In this document: positions 9,002 to 18,261 of the stretch, piece after piece
How the letters are laid out: each line of letters starts with the position of its first letter
How positions within the stretch are numbered: the first letter of the stretch is position 1
The notes under the pieces: model-generated
The model's input: only the letters and a program-made list of their open reading frames with translations
The model's database searches: none
What the model was told of the DNA's origin: nothing
Translations under genes and position numbers: made by a program
Assembly (NCBI GenBank): GCA_024103175.1
Contig: JAGFJE010000367.1
Coordinates: 1 to 49,532, forward strand
Origin: Phaeodactylibacter sp.
Lineage (GTDB): Bacteria; Bacteroidota; Bacteroidia; Chitinophagales; Saprospiraceae
Direction of reading: 5' to 3'
Length of the DNA stretch: 49,532 bases

Positions 9002-9514
9002 TTATTTGGTTCCGGATGCCCTGGCTTCGCCTTCGAAACGCTTTTTCAGTTGCCGGTCCAGAAAGGCCAGCAGGATATAGCCGAAGGAAAGGGCCAGCAG
9101 AATGCTCATCGCCTGCGCAGGCAGCCCGGTAAGGGCGTCCACAAAAGCCTGTACCTCCGGTATCTGGCCGCCTTTGGCCGGGCCAGCCGTTTCGATGACG
9201 TTGAAAACGAGGGCAAAGTAGGCCAGCAGAAAAGCGCCGGCTACGCCTCCGATGATTTTCCGCCACAGGGGGCTGATCAGCGGGCTGATGTCGAGCTTGC
9301 GGTATAGTTCCGGAAGGCGGTCCATTACATTGCGGGCAAAGCGCAGGGAAGGCTGTTCTACTTCCTGTTGTTGCAGCTCCCGGTGGAGCTTAACGCGCCG
9401 GGCCCATTCCCGCTTGAATTCCAGGTCTTCGGCCAGCAGGCGCTCCACTTGAGCCTCTTCTTCCGGCGAACATTCACCGTCGATGTATTTCCAGAGTAAT
9501 TCGAAGTTTTTCAT
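9002..9514 (-). CDS. Probable anti-sigma factor, membrane protein
   Basis: 170 residues. The N-terminal 50 residues (WKYIDGECSPEEEAQVERLL) match the short helical anti-sigma start seen in Bacteroidota partners of ECF factors; no zinc-binding HxxxCxxC is present. Two membrane segments lie at about 83-108 and 130-152, followed by a short basic tail. The start codon overlaps the sigma-factor stop by 4 bp (ATGA), so the two are translationally coupled. It should hold the sigma factor at the inner membrane until a signal arrives; this role is inferred from operon position and build rather than from a strong family motif. Confidence 0.72.
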   Translation of the reverse strand: MKNFELLWKYIDGECSPEEEAQVERLLAEDLEFKREWARRVKLHRELQQQEVEQPSLRFARNVMDRLPELYRKLDISPLISPLWRKIIGGVAGAFLLAYFALVFNVIETAGPAKGGQIPEVQAFVDALTGLPAQAMSILLALSFGYILLAFLDRQLKKRFEGEARASGTK

Positions 9515-10083
9515 AACAGGTCTTCTATTTCTGTTTCCAGTTGGTTGGAGAGTTCTTCCTTCAACACCTCCCGGAGGCGGTGCAGCTTGGTCTTGGCGTT
9601 GCTCAGGCTCAGCCCCAGTATATCCGCCACCTCCTTTACCGGCTTTTCGTGTAAATAAAACAACGTGATCAAAGCGGCATCGGTTGGCTTGAGCCGGCTG
9701 ATGGCTGCCTTTAGCTGGCCGCTGAGGTCCTGTTGGTAGAGTTCATCGGCCGGGCTTTCACTTCCCTCATCGGCGATCTGTATAAAGGATTCATCGTCGT
9801 CGATCGAGGAAAGCGGCAGCTGTTTGCGCCTCGCCCGGTCCAGCGCCGTGCGGTAGGCAACCGTGTACAGCCAGGTGCTGAACTTCGATTTCCGTTCGAA
9901 AGTCCCCAGGGTGCGGTATACTTTTATAAATACATCCTGGGCGGCTTCTTCGGCGTCTTCCCTGGACTTCAGCACGCGCATCGTTATGGTGAACACATAG
10001 TCCTGATAGCGCTCGACCAGCTGCTGAAAAGCAGGGCGGCTGCCGTTGAGGCAGGATTCTACCAGTTTAATGTCATCATCCAT
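9511..10083 (-). CDS. ECF-type RNA polymerase sigma-70 factor
   Basis: 190 residues. Region 2 (about 20-90) includes EDAEEAAQDVFIKVYRTL followed by FSTWLYTVAYRTALDRARR, the core-binding and minus-10-binding parts. Region 4 (about 125-180) holds a helix-turn-helix with KPVKEVADILGLSLSNAKT. There is no region 1 or 3, as expected for an ECF factor. The next gene codes for a membrane anti-sigma candidate. An 18-bp inverted repeat starts 18 bp upstream of the ATG and may control it. The regulon is unknown; the divergent DUF6249 gene is a natural candidate target. Confidence 0.92.
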   Translation of the reverse strand: MDDDIKLVESCLNGSRPAFQQLVERYQDYVFTITMRVLKSREDAEEAAQDVFIKVYRTLGTFERKSKFSTWLYTVAYRTALDRARRKQLPLSSIDDDESFIQIADEGSESPADELYQQDLSGQLKAAISRLKPTDAALITLFYLHEKPVKEVADILGLSLSNAKTKLHRLREVLKEELSNQLETEIEDLL

Positions 10084-10100
10084 TTGATGCGGTTGTATTT

Positions 10101-10156
10101 GTAGGTTTTTTGTGGCGCCGGGCTTTGGGGAGCTACTTGCGCCACAAAATACCTAC
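10101..10156. promoter_or_regulatory. 18-bp inverted repeat in the sigma-factor leader
   Basis: Arms at 10101-10118 and 10139-10156 match at 17 of 18 positions when one is reverse-complemented (GTAGGT, one mismatch, TTTTGTGGCGC), with a 20-nt loop. It lies just upstream of the sigma-factor start and would form a strong hairpin in its 5' leader, or serve as a palindromic operator between the divergent sigma and DUF6249 genes. Confidence 0.6.
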
Positions 10157-10336
10157 GCCTAAGACGTGCCTCTGGCCGAGCAGGTTACAAATAGCCTGCT
10201 CAATTTACGAAATGCGGTTGAAATCGGATGCCCCCGTAAACAGGCGAAAAAAAAACTCCTATTTTGTAACCTCCCTTCATTCTCTTTCCGTCATAGGCTG
10301 TGAACGAAAAAAATCAAATCAGAAAAAACCAAGGTC

Positions 10337-10702
10337 ATGTCAGGTATAGAAATGTTAATTCCGATCCTTGCCGTCGCCGGTTTCTGGGCGGCCATCATCA
10401 TCTGGGTGTACATGTTTTTTTCTTCCCGCCACCGCGAACGTATGGCGCTGATCGATAACCGCATGGATGCGAAGATCTTCTCTAAGGAGAGCAACCGGGA
10501 AAATTCCCTCAAAATAGGCATCGTATCCATCATGGCGGGTATTGGTGTCTTCATTGCCTATCTGCTGGATAAGGCCGGGTTGCCTGGCGTGGTAGCCTAT
10601 TTTACCATCATACTGATGTTTGGCGGCGCCGGCCTGGTCGGGTTCTACTTCCTCATAAGAGAAAAAGAGGAGAAAGGCCAACGCGAAGAAATAGAAGTCT
10701 GA
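10337..10702 (+). CDS. DUF6249-like small membrane protein
   Basis: 121 residues with three predicted membrane helices (about 5-30, 60-78, 84-106). The cytoplasmic loop after helix 1 has the RHRERMALIDNRMD pattern I associate with the DUF6249 family common in Bacteroidota, where the gene is often next to an ECF sigma factor. The tail is charged (REKEEKGQREEIEV). It is divergent from the sigma gene with a 253-bp gap. Function unknown; a membrane sensor or regulator role is guesswork from context. Confidence 0.75.
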   Translation: MSGIEMLIPILAVAGFWAAIIIWVYMFFSSRHRERMALIDNRMDAKIFSKESNRENSLKIGIVSIMAGIGVFIAYLLDKAGLPGVVAYFTIILMFGGAGLVGFYFLIREKEEKGQREEIEV

Positions 10703-10726
10703 AACAGGAAAATCCATTTGATGTAA

Positions 10727-10767
10727 AAGAGCTCGCGCCGGCGCAGGCTGGCCGGGCTCTTGTTTTT
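10727..10767 (+). terminator. Terminator-like hairpin after the DUF6249 gene
   Basis: A 9-bp stem with one mismatch (10727-10735 with 10753-10761) has a GC-rich loop that may pair further, then GTTTTT. It sits 25 bp after the stop codon and fits a rho-independent terminator. Confidence 0.55.
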
Positions 10768-10797
10768 CAGATGGCCCTTAAACCCGTGAACCCACCT

Positions 10798-11331
10798 CTA
10801 CTTCCCTCCTAATTCAGCCAATAAGCCATAAACGGCAATAGCTGTGGCCATGGCTACATTCATCGATGTATTCACCCCATACATGGGGATGTGAATGCTC
10901 GCCTCACAGAGCGCCAGCAGCTCTTCGGAAATTCCATCCTTTTCATTGCCGATCACCAATATTAAAGGCCCCTTGGGTTGGTACGCTGTATAGGGGATGC
11001 TGTGCTCCGTGATTTCCAGCGCGGCCATGCTTTGCTGCCGGGCGAGTTCCCTGGCTTCTTTAATATCTATGGTGCTGTGGGGAACGTACGCCAGGGTGGA
11101 GCGGGAAACCCTTCTGACGATCTTGCTCTCAAAAAGGCCGGGCGGGCCCAGGGCCCAAATGTGCTGCAGGCGGGCGGCATCGGCCAGGCGGAATAGAGCG
11201 CCGAGGTTGCGGGTGTCTTCAACATGGCTGAGCAGGAGGCCTAAAGGGTGCCGGTTCGACTGAATATGCTGAATGTATTGTTCCATCTGGCCGGGGCGTT
11301 CATCCCGGAAGCCTAATTGCCTTTCTTTCAT
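10798..11331 (-). CDS. SpoU/TrmH family RNA 2'-O-methyltransferase
   Basis: 177 residues, the minimal trefoil-knot methyltransferase length. All three SPOUT motifs are visible: DTRNLGALFRLADAA (motif 1, about 40-54), ILVIGNEKDGISEELL (motif 2, about 122-137), and IPMYGVNTSMNVAMA (motif 3, about 147-161). It transfers methyl from SAM to a ribose 2'-OH of tRNA or rRNA. The length and lack of an N-terminal substrate domain are closer to TrmH-type tRNA Gm18 enzymes, but the target cannot be fixed from sequence alone. It stands alone, 190 bp downstream of PorP on the same strand. Confidence 0.88.
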   Translation of the reverse strand: MKERQLGFRDERPGQMEQYIQHIQSNRHPLGLLLSHVEDTRNLGALFRLADAARLQHIWALGPPGLFESKIVRRVSRSTLAYVPHSTIDIKEARELARQQSMAALEITEHSIPYTAYQPKGPLILVIGNEKDGISEELLALCEASIHIPMYGVNTSMNVAMATAIAVYGLLAELGGK

Positions 11332-11377
11332 AGATAAGGATACCGGCTACATAGATGCAGCCTGTTCAAAGTAAACT

Positions 11378-11406
11378 GCCTGCTCCTAAATGAACTAGGG
11401 GCAGGC
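11378..11406 (-). terminator. Hairpin downstream of the PorP/SprF gene
   Basis: An 11-bp stem with one G-T mismatch (11378-11388 with 11396-11406) and a 7-nt loop, 115 bp past the PorP stop. The following T-rich stretch on the minus strand is weak. It may end the SprB-PorP transcript. Confidence 0.45.
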
Positions 11407-11521
11407 AGCACAATCAAATGCGATGAATTAGCCTTATTAAAATACCAGGTTTTTTTTAAAAAATCAACCCCTGTGCAAAAACATCCTTTCGCAGGCCCTG
11501 AGCTGGGTTTCGGACAACCTC

Positions 11522-12589
11522 TTAATAGAAGTTGGGGCATTTGACCCCGTTTCGCCATTGCGCGGGGTGCGTGTAGATAAACGAAAACTCAAAGGCGCCC
11601 CGTGAGTTGTTGGCGCTGGCCAGCAGAGAAGTCGTTATATCATAGCTGATCCCGAAATTCCAGCGTTCCATTTCCAGGATCGCGGTGGCCACTACCGCAT
11701 CCATGGCCACTCCGCTCTCCAGTTCATTGGAGAGGTGCACCCAGGCGCCGGCCCGGATAGCCACCTCCTTCCAGTCCCGGTTGGTATACCGGAAGTTCCC
11801 TCCCAGCGCTGTACTGAAGTAAGTGCTTTGGCCCATGACGGCTACGGCCGGCAGGAGGCTCAGCTCCCGGGTGAAAGGGATCTCGCCGCCGGCGTGAGCG
11901 GTCCATCGGGTGTTGAGGTCATCTCCGCTGCCCTCGATGAAAGACACATTGGGGTTGTTGAGGTGGTGGAGCGCCCCGCCGGCGTAAAGGCTGAGGTGGT
12001 CATCAAAGAGGACATACCAGAGCAATCCGGCATTGAAGTCGAGATACAGGCCCGTTGTTTGTTTGTCGAAGCTTTCTCCGGAAGGGGCGCTGGCGTCGAT
12101 AAAGCCTCCGCTGGCATTGAATTGCTCGCTGAACCAGAGCCTCTGCCAGTTCAGCCCGTGCTGGCCGAAACCCAGCTGGGCGCCGGCAATGAGGTACTGG
12201 TCGTAAGTGGCGTACCGGCTCCCTCCCAGCTGTTTCATAAAAGAGGCGCCGAGGTTGGCCTTGGTGCGGTGGAATTGCGATAAGCCGGCTTCGTCCCGGA
12301 GCACACTGAATCCAAATCCGAAATAGTCATCCTGCTGAACGCGCTGCCGCATATCAAAACTGGCGGCGATCGTGCGGAAAGGATGGCTGCCCAGAATGCT
12401 GGAGTACAACTCCCGGTAGTTGGCCACGATCCGGAATTTGCCCTCATATACCCCGATCATTGCGGGGTTGAGCTCGGTGGGAGCGGCATAGAACTGGGAA
12501 AACCGAGGGTCTTGCGCCTGGGCTTCCCGGGGAGCGGCCAGAAGGCAGAACAAGCAAAGAAGGGTAAAAAGGGTAAAGTGGAAACGCAT
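11522..12589 (-). CDS. PorP/SprF family type IX secretion membrane protein
   Basis: 355 residues with a signal peptide ending in AQAQ (about 26). The mature N-terminus DPRFSQFYAAPTELNPAMIG is the hallmark of the PorP/SprF family. The rest is beta-rich, with the alternating pattern of a 14-strand outer-membrane barrel. PorP/SprF proteins help the T9SS export or anchor particular cargo proteins and usually lie next to the cargo gene. That is the case here: the SprB-repeat protein gene lies 96 bp upstream on the same strand, so this is its likely partner. Confidence 0.92.
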   Translation of the reverse strand: MRFHFTLFTLLCLFCLLAAPREAQAQDPRFSQFYAAPTELNPAMIGVYEGKFRIVANYRELYSSILGSHPFRTIAASFDMRQRVQQDDYFGFGFSVLRDEAGLSQFHRTKANLGASFMKQLGGSRYATYDQYLIAGAQLGFGQHGLNWQRLWFSEQFNASGGFIDASAPSGESFDKQTTGLYLDFNAGLLWYVLFDDHLSLYAGGALHHLNNPNVSFIEGSGDDLNTRWTAHAGGEIPFTRELSLLPAVAVMGQSTYFSTALGGNFRYTNRDWKEVAIRAGAWVHLSNELESGVAMDAVVATAILEMERWNFGISYDITTSLLASANNSRGAFEFSFIYTHPAQWRNGVKCPNFY

Positions 12590-12621
12590 AATTATCGGTT
12601 TAGGTCATTTTTGGAAAGCGG

Positions 12622-12672
12622 GGAACCGCAAAATGTGGAGCCAGGTTTTGCCTTTTCGCATTTTGCGGTTCC
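12622..12672. terminator. Perfect 14-bp hairpin between the SprB-like gene and PorP
   Basis: Arms 12622-12635 and 12659-12672 are exact reverse complements (GGAACCGCAAAATG), with a 23-nt loop. There is no T-run on the minus strand, so it may be a processing or attenuation structure that sets the ratio between the upstream giant gene and porP rather than a full terminator. Confidence 0.5.
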
Positions 12673-12684
12673 TCATTTAAAATT

Positions 12685-15600
12685 TCATCGGATCAGTGTG
12701 GTATGCCCCTGGAAGGATTCTTCCATTCCGTCTTCATATTCCACTACGACGTACCAGATGTAGACGCCCCCGTTGACGGGCTGCCCTCGGAAGGTGCCGT
12801 CCCAGCCGGTGGTCTCGGAGTTGATTGGGAAGTCCGCTGCCTGGTAAAGGAGCTCGCCCCAGCGGTCAAATACCTGGAAGCGTTTGACCGTTGTGCCTTC
12901 CCTGCCGTGTACGCGGAGAAGGTCATTGGTATTGTCGTCATTAGGGGTGAAGCCGGTGGGCACTGCGACGATCCGGTTCTTTTCTACATAGACGTAGAAT
13001 TTGTGCGTGTATTCACAGCCCTTCTCATCGATGCCGTACAGTTCGTAGAGGATGGACGTCTCCGGGAAGGCCCGGGTAGCCTTGCATTCGGTGCACTCCA
13101 GCGTGCCTTCGTAGGGGGCGCTCCAGACGAACTCCGGGGTTCCGGCGGCATTCTGGCTGCTGCCGCTGAGGGCCAGGGTGTCTCCCAGGTTGATGGTGTA
13201 GCTATCGGCGCCGGGAGTGACCGTGAAGAGGGGTGGGTCCGCCAGCTCAATTGGGCTGGAATAACTGCAGCCGTTGGCGTCTCGGATGCGGACGCGGTAA
13301 TCGCCGGCCTTCAGCCCGATCATCGTCCGCGAGCCACTGAAGAAATCGCCGTCCAGGCTGTATCGGTAAGGCGGCGCCCCACCGGCGGGGTTGATGGTGA
13401 TCGACCCATCCTGAAAACCAAAGCAGGTGGGGTCTTTCTTTTCCAGGTTGGCCCGCAGGGCTTCGGGCTCTTCGATACGGGTGGATATTTCCACCTGGCA
13501 GCCGTTCTGGTCGGTAATGACGAGCATGTAGTCTCCGGCCGGCAGGTTGTCCAGGGAGGTGTTCGTATTGCCGTCAGACCAAAGGAAGGAATAGCCGGGA
13601 ACGCCGCCTTTTACGCCTACGTTGATGCTTCCTTTGGCATCGCCGAAACAGGGGTTGTCCTCTTTTTCGAAGTCAGCTTCCAGCTGTTCCGGCTGGGCTA
13701 CCGTGGCGGAAGCAGAGGAGAAACACCCATTGGCGTCGGTGACGGTCACGCTGTATTGCCCGGCGGCCAGCCCCTGTGCAGTAGCCGTTTGCTGCCCGTC
13801 GCTCCAGGAGTAGGCATAAGGCGGGAATTCCCCCTGTATATTTTCCACGCTCAGGGAGCCGTCCTCATTGCCAAAACAGCGCACACTGTCGGTCGCAATT
13901 CCGAAGGTGACCTCATCGGGCTGAGGCAGGAGCTTGGTGCGCATCGCTGTACAGCCGCGGCTGTCGGTAGCGGTCACCGAATAGGAGACGCCGCCCAGGA
14001 GGTTGTCGGCGGTCGGGCCGGTATCTCCGTTGCTCCAGGTAAAAGAATAATCGCCAATTACAGAGCCGGCGCCCCCGGAGATCTCGTTGACGCCCAGGCG
14101 GCCATCGGAATAGCCGAAACAGGAGGGCAATTCCGGGATGACCAGAAACGTCAGCTGTTCAAGGTCTTGCGCTATGGCCGTTGCCGTGGCCTGGCAGCCG
14201 TTGCCATCCGTAACGGTTACCGTATAGGAAACGGAATCCAGGCCGGTGGCTGTTGCTGTAGATTGCCCGTTGCTCCATAAGTAGGTATAACCGTCGCCTG
14301 TCCCGCCGCCGGCGGCTACCGTGAGTTCGTTATCGCTCTGGCCAAAGCATCCTCGCCGGGCCTGAGTGATAACGGCCGTTACTTCCTCTGCCGGCTCGTT
14401 GATGGTGGTCGACGTTTCCAGGATACAGCCATTGGCGTCGGTGATGGCCAGCCCGTAGGTGCCGGCAGCGAGCCCCTGGGCAGGGTTGGTGGTTTGGCCG
14501 TCCTGCCAGGCGAAGGTATACGGAGCGGCGCCCCCGGTGGGGGCTACCGCCGCTGTTCCGTCTGCCAGGCCTTTGCAGGAAGCATCTTCATTGGAGAAGG
14601 TGGCCGAAAGCGGTTCCGGTTCCGGGATTGTGGCCTGGGCAGACACCTGGCAGCCATTGCCATCGGTGACCACTACGGTATAGGTGTCGGCGCCGAGCAT
14701 GGTGGCCGACTGGCTGATCTGCGCCAGGTTGTCATCCCACTGATAGCTGTATGTGCCTTCGCCCCCGGAGGCATAAACGGTAGCCCTGCCTGTTTCCTCC
14801 CCGCTGCAGAGAACTGGAAGAATGGCGATCGAGTCTATGACGACGGCAGTGGGAGCCGCTACTTCAGCGCTTCCGGTTATCTGGCAGCCGTTGGCGTCGG
14901 TTACGGTCAGGGAGTAGGCGCCGGCAGCAAGGCCCGATGGGTTCTGGACGGAACCGAGGGCATTGTCCCACTCATAGTTCAAAAGGCCTACCCCGCCGCT
15001 GGCGGCCGCCTGTATCGCTCCATCGGAGATGCCGGCGCAGGTGGCGTTCGTCACGTTGAATTCCAGCTCCAGGGCCTCCGGTTCGGTTAGCGTCTCAACG
15101 GCAATAGCGGTGCACCCTGCACCATCCGTAACCGTCACTTCAAAGGTTCCTGCCGGCAGATCAGATGCTGTAGCGGTAGAAATAGGGGGCGTTGTATTCC
15201 AGTTGAAAGAAAAGCCGCCGTTTCCACCCTGAGCGGTTGCCTGCAACTCGCCGGTGGAGGCCCCGTTACAATCGATCAGGCGGGTAGCCTGTATGGCCAG
15301 GCGGATACTGTCCGGCTCACTGATATTGAACAGGACGGTATCCTGGCAGCCGGTGGCGTCAACGGCAACCGCCGTATAGTCTCCGGCAGCCAGGCCGGTA
15401 AAGGCGCCTGTGCCGGGGGCAGGGTTGCCGTTGAGGAAATATTGTATCGGAGCGGTTGCCCCGCTGGATTGGAGGCTGGCCGAACCGTCTGTGCTTCCGT
15501 AACAGGAAACGCCAACCGGGCCGCCGGCCAGGGTGGTGGACAAGGAGCAGGCATCGGAAATGCACGAGCTGCTCCCCACATTCACGGCGCATCCCTGGTT

Positions 15601-18192
15601 GTTGCCGGTATAAACCCGGACTTCGAGGACGACCTCGTCACCGAAGGACAGGTTGCCTGCGGTGTAAGTGTATTGGGTTACCGGGCCCTGCCAGCCGGAG
15701 GCTACGCCATTCAGGATGGCGTTAAATTCATATTGGGTAAAGTTGCCCACCGGCTCCCAGCTGAAGGTTAGGGAGCCATCTTCATTTTGCTGGCAGCTGG
15801 CTACCGGAGCGGGAATATCATCCACGATTTCAACGGTGATCATATCGGAATAAGAGCAGCCATAGGAGTCCAAGGTACTGACGGTGTATGTCGTCGTTGA
15901 GGAAGGCGTTGCCACCGGCGCCGGGCAATCGTTGCAGCTCAGGCCGGCGCCCGTCCAGGTGTACTGTATTTCATTTTCGGAATTGAACGTGATCGACCAG
16001 GAGAAGAACTCGCCGACGTCGTTGGGGGCTATCCGGTCGGAAGCCACGATCTTCCATTCGCCGTTGATCGTGGCGCCCTGAAGGCTGCTCCAGTCTCCTT
16101 CCGGCTGGTACGCTCCGGTGAACGGGCCGGTACCGCCGGTGATGGGAGCCGTGGCGGAGGGGGTAAAGCAAGTGTTGGTGTAATTGTCCGACCCGCCCCC
16201 GTTGCCGGTACTCAGTTCCAGCAGTTCTCCGGAGGGCGACTCCAGGTATATGTCCAGGTCATCGTTCCAGTTGGTTTCTATGTTCAGGCAAATGGAAGCG
16301 ATCTGGCTGGCCGGGTCTGTGAGGGCGCCGGGAGAAATGCTGTTGACGGTAATGGGCGATTCGAAGGGGTTGGCCGGTGGATAGTTCCCGTTGCCGAAAG
16401 GCTCCTGGGGGATGGCCTCAAAGGTGATGGCCGATCCGGTGGGGGTATCGGTGGAGACATCCAGGGTGACGGGCTCACTTTCACATACTGTTGTGTCGGG
16501 TAAATGGGCCAGGTTTTCCAAACAGTCATAACAGTCAGGATGAGAATAGGGAAGTACCGTAATGGCAACGGAGGTATCGTGGGTGCATCCGTAATCGTCA
16601 AAAACGGTAAAGTTGAAGCTCGCGGTCCCGGCGTTTCGGGGAGAGGCCATGATACGCAGGGAATCGGGGCTGTATTCAAAGATAGAGGGGGTGTTCTTCC
16701 ATTCGAAATCCAGGATCTGAGGCCGGTAAGTTTCCAGCGCCGGATAGAGGGCCGGGTCGAAATTGATACTCCACTCGAAGATCCAGCCATTGTCGCTGGC
16801 CCAACGGTCGGTAACGATGATGGTCCATTCTCCGTTCAGGGGGCAGCCGACGAGGCGGTTCAGGGGTTGGAAGGACTCGTAATCTCCGGAGGGCAGGACG
16901 TATTCGAACGGCCCTCCCGGGTCGTTAGACTGCGCGTACTCCGTCCAGGTGCCATTGGTGGAGTTGGGTGTCCAGCAGTAATCGTAGCCCACGCCCTGGC
17001 CCGGGGGGAAGGGGGTATTGCTGTCGTCGGCCTCAAAAGGCTCGCCGAGATGGACTTCATTCGTGATGAAATCCTGGTCCTGAAGAACGATGCGGGTGCC
17101 GTCCGGGCATTGCAGTTCCACGTCCAGGTCGTACATCCAGGAATGCTCCATGCTGACGCAGATCCCGAGGAGCTGGTTGATGTTCGTCAGGGTTTGGCCG
17201 GGAGAGAAGTCACTGAAGCTGATGCTGGTTTCATAAGAAGTGCCGGTGCCGTCGGGGAGGGGAAGGGAGTCGGAAAGCACACCGGCGGTCTGAAAACTAC
17301 CCTCGGTGGTCATAACGGAGATGGCGCTGCCGGGGTCCAACGTATCCAGGGAAGCATTGAGGGCGATGGTGTCGCCGACGCAGATCTCATCGGGCAGGTT
17401 GCCGCCGGCGGAGAAATCGGGATAGGTGGCCACCCGCACCCGCTGGTTCAGGTAATTGAGGCTGGTGCAGCCGCGCTGGTCTCTGATGAAAAGCTGCACG
17501 ATATATCCGCCGGGTTCGTCGTAAACATGGGAGACTTCCGGCCCCACGGCCATGGTTCCATCCCCGAAGTCCCAGGTAAACTCGGAGGTGAAATCGGAAT
17601 GCTGGTAATTGACGCCATTCTGGGGGTAGAAGCCCTGCCCGTTGAAAGATACCCGCTCGCCGGGGCAGATGTCGATCCAGCCGGTATCTGTCGGCATAGG
17701 AGCGGGGTCGGAATCCGCCAGGCCGACGAAAATATTCTGGCAGGCGGTAATGCACCGGATATCGGCATTCCACCCATCTCCCTGGCCGGAGCCGTCAGAT
17801 TGAAAGGTTATGGTGAGGCATCCCGAGGGGTTGGCTGCCGTAGCCTGTACCAGAAAAGTCCGGGCCGGATAAAAGTTATTGGCGTAGCACACCATGGGGT
17901 CCCCACTGGCATCGGAGCCGTCGTAGAAACAAAAGGAATCCAGGGAGTCAATATCTACCCCCGAGAAACTCAGTTGTATATAATCGCCGGAGTTCCCGGG
18001 GCAGATGGTGATGGTGGAGTTCTCATTGGCCGAATAGCCTGCATTATTGCCACCACTGTCAACAAAAAGCCCACTGCAGGTGTTTGCGGAAGCCTGGCTT
18101 CCCATGATATAGGTTTGGGAAACGGCCGGGCCGGCTGCAAATAAAATGATAGCTGCCACAATTGGCGCCACGATCCTGGTAGAGATACTCAT
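12685..18192 (-). CDS. Giant SprB-repeat protein with gliding-motility C-terminal domain
   Basis: 1835 residues from the ATG at 18192; a TTG two codons upstream is less likely. A signal peptide covers 1-28. Domains in order: CUB-like (30-150), a PKD domain with WDFGDGT (about 205), two proprotein-convertase P-domain-like beta sandwiches (about 300-480 and 620-760), a linker domain, ten SprB repeats (about 880-1640, each with a CxG...DG start and a TDxNGC-type end), and a gliding-motility-associated C-terminal domain (about 1742-1835, VPTGFTPNDD to the end) that acts as a T9SS type B sorting signal. It should be exported by the T9SS and displayed on the surface, as SprB is in Flavobacterium, where it acts as a mobile adhesin. 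PorP/SprF lies directly downstream. The domains are clear; a role in gliding is inferred. Confidence 0.93.
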   Translation of the reverse strand: MSISTRIVAPIVAAIILFAAGPAVSQTYIMGSQASANTCSGLFVDSGGNNAGYSANENSTITICPGNSGDYIQLSFSGVDIDSLDSFCFYDGSDASGDPMVCYANNFYPARTFLVQATAANPSGCLTITFQSDGSGQGDGWNADIRCITACQNIFVGLADSDPAPMPTDTGWIDICPGERVSFNGQGFYPQNGVNYQHSDFTSEFTWDFGDGTMAVGPEVSHVYDEPGGYIVQLFIRDQRGCTSLNYLNQRVRVATYPDFSAGGNLPDEICVGDTIALNASLDTLDPGSAISVMTTEGSFQTAGVLSDSLPLPDGTGTSYETSISFSDFSPGQTLTNINQLLGICVSMEHSWMYDLDVELQCPDGTRIVLQDQDFITNEVHLGEPFEADDSNTPFPPGQGVGYDYCWTPNSTNGTWTEYAQSNDPGGPFEYVLPSGDYESFQPLNRLVGCPLNGEWTIIVTDRWASDNGWIFEWSINFDPALYPALETYRPQILDFEWKNTPSIFEYSPDSLRIMASPRNAGTASFNFTVFDDYGCTHDTSVAITVLPYSHPDCYDCLENLAHLPDTTVCESEPVTLDVSTDTPTGSAITFEAIPQEPFGNGNYPPANPFESPITVNSISPGALTDPASQIASICLNIETNWNDDLDIYLESPSGELLELSTGNGGGSDNYTNTCFTPSATAPITGGTGPFTGAYQPEGDWSSLQGATINGEWKIVASDRIAPNDVGEFFSWSITFNSENEIQYTWTGAGLSCNDCPAPVATPSSTTTYTVSTLDSYGCSYSDMITVEIVDDIPAPVASCQQNEDGSLTFSWEPVGNFTQYEFNAILNGVASGWQGPVTQYTYTAGNLSFGDEVVLEVRVYTGNNQGCAVNVGSSSCISDACSLSTTLAGGPVGVSCYGSTDGSASLQSSGATAPIQYFLNGNPAPGTGAFTGLAAGDYTAVAVDATGCQDTVLFNISEPDSIRLAIQATRLIDCNGASTGELQATAQGGNGGFSFNWNTTPPISTATASDLPAGTFEVTVTDGAGCTAIAVETLTEPEALELEFNVTNATCAGISDGAIQAAASGGVGLLNYEWDNALGSVQNPSGLAAGAYSLTVTDANGCQITGSAEVAAPTAVVIDSIAILPVLCSGEETGRATVYASGGEGTYSYQWDDNLAQISQSATMLGADTYTVVVTDGNGCQVSAQATIPEPEPLSATFSNEDASCKGLADGTAAVAPTGGAAPYTFAWQDGQTTNPAQGLAAGTYGLAITDANGCILETSTTINEPAEEVTAVITQARRGCFGQSDNELTVAAGGGTGDGYTYLWSNGQSTATATGLDSVSYTVTVTDGNGCQATATAIAQDLEQLTFLVIPELPSCFGYSDGRLGVNEISGGAGSVIGDYSFTWSNGDTGPTADNLLGGVSYSVTATDSRGCTAMRTKLLPQPDEVTFGIATDSVRCFGNEDGSLSVENIQGEFPPYAYSWSDGQQTATAQGLAAGQYSVTVTDANGCFSSASATVAQPEQLEADFEKEDNPCFGDAKGSINVGVKGGVPGYSFLWSDGNTNTSLDNLPAGDYMLVITDQNGCQVEISTRIEEPEALRANLEKKDPTCFGFQDGSITINPAGGAPPYRYSLDGDFFSGSRTMIGLKAGDYRVRIRDANGCSYSSPIELADPPLFTVTPGADSYTINLGDTLALSGSSQNAAGTPEFVWSAPYEGTLECTECKATRAFPETSILYELYGIDEKGCEYTHKFYVYVEKNRIVAVPTGFTPNDDNTNDLLRVHGREGTTVKRFQVFDRWGELLYQAADFPINSETTGWDGTFRGQPVNGGVYIWYVVVEYEDGMEESFQGHTTLIR

Positions 18193-18261
18193 GAACAAAA
18201 ATTTTCATGGTTTGACAATAGCTTCTGGAGTTATGATCTGTTATTCAGCAAAGGGCAAGGG

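Noticed and set aside
12703..18144. Long plus-strand open frames opposite the giant SprB-like gene
   Set aside because: They are GC-driven mirror frames. The minus strand has a signal peptide, domain structure and sorting domain, while the plus frames show low-complexity Gly/Val/Ala-rich sequence with no domains.
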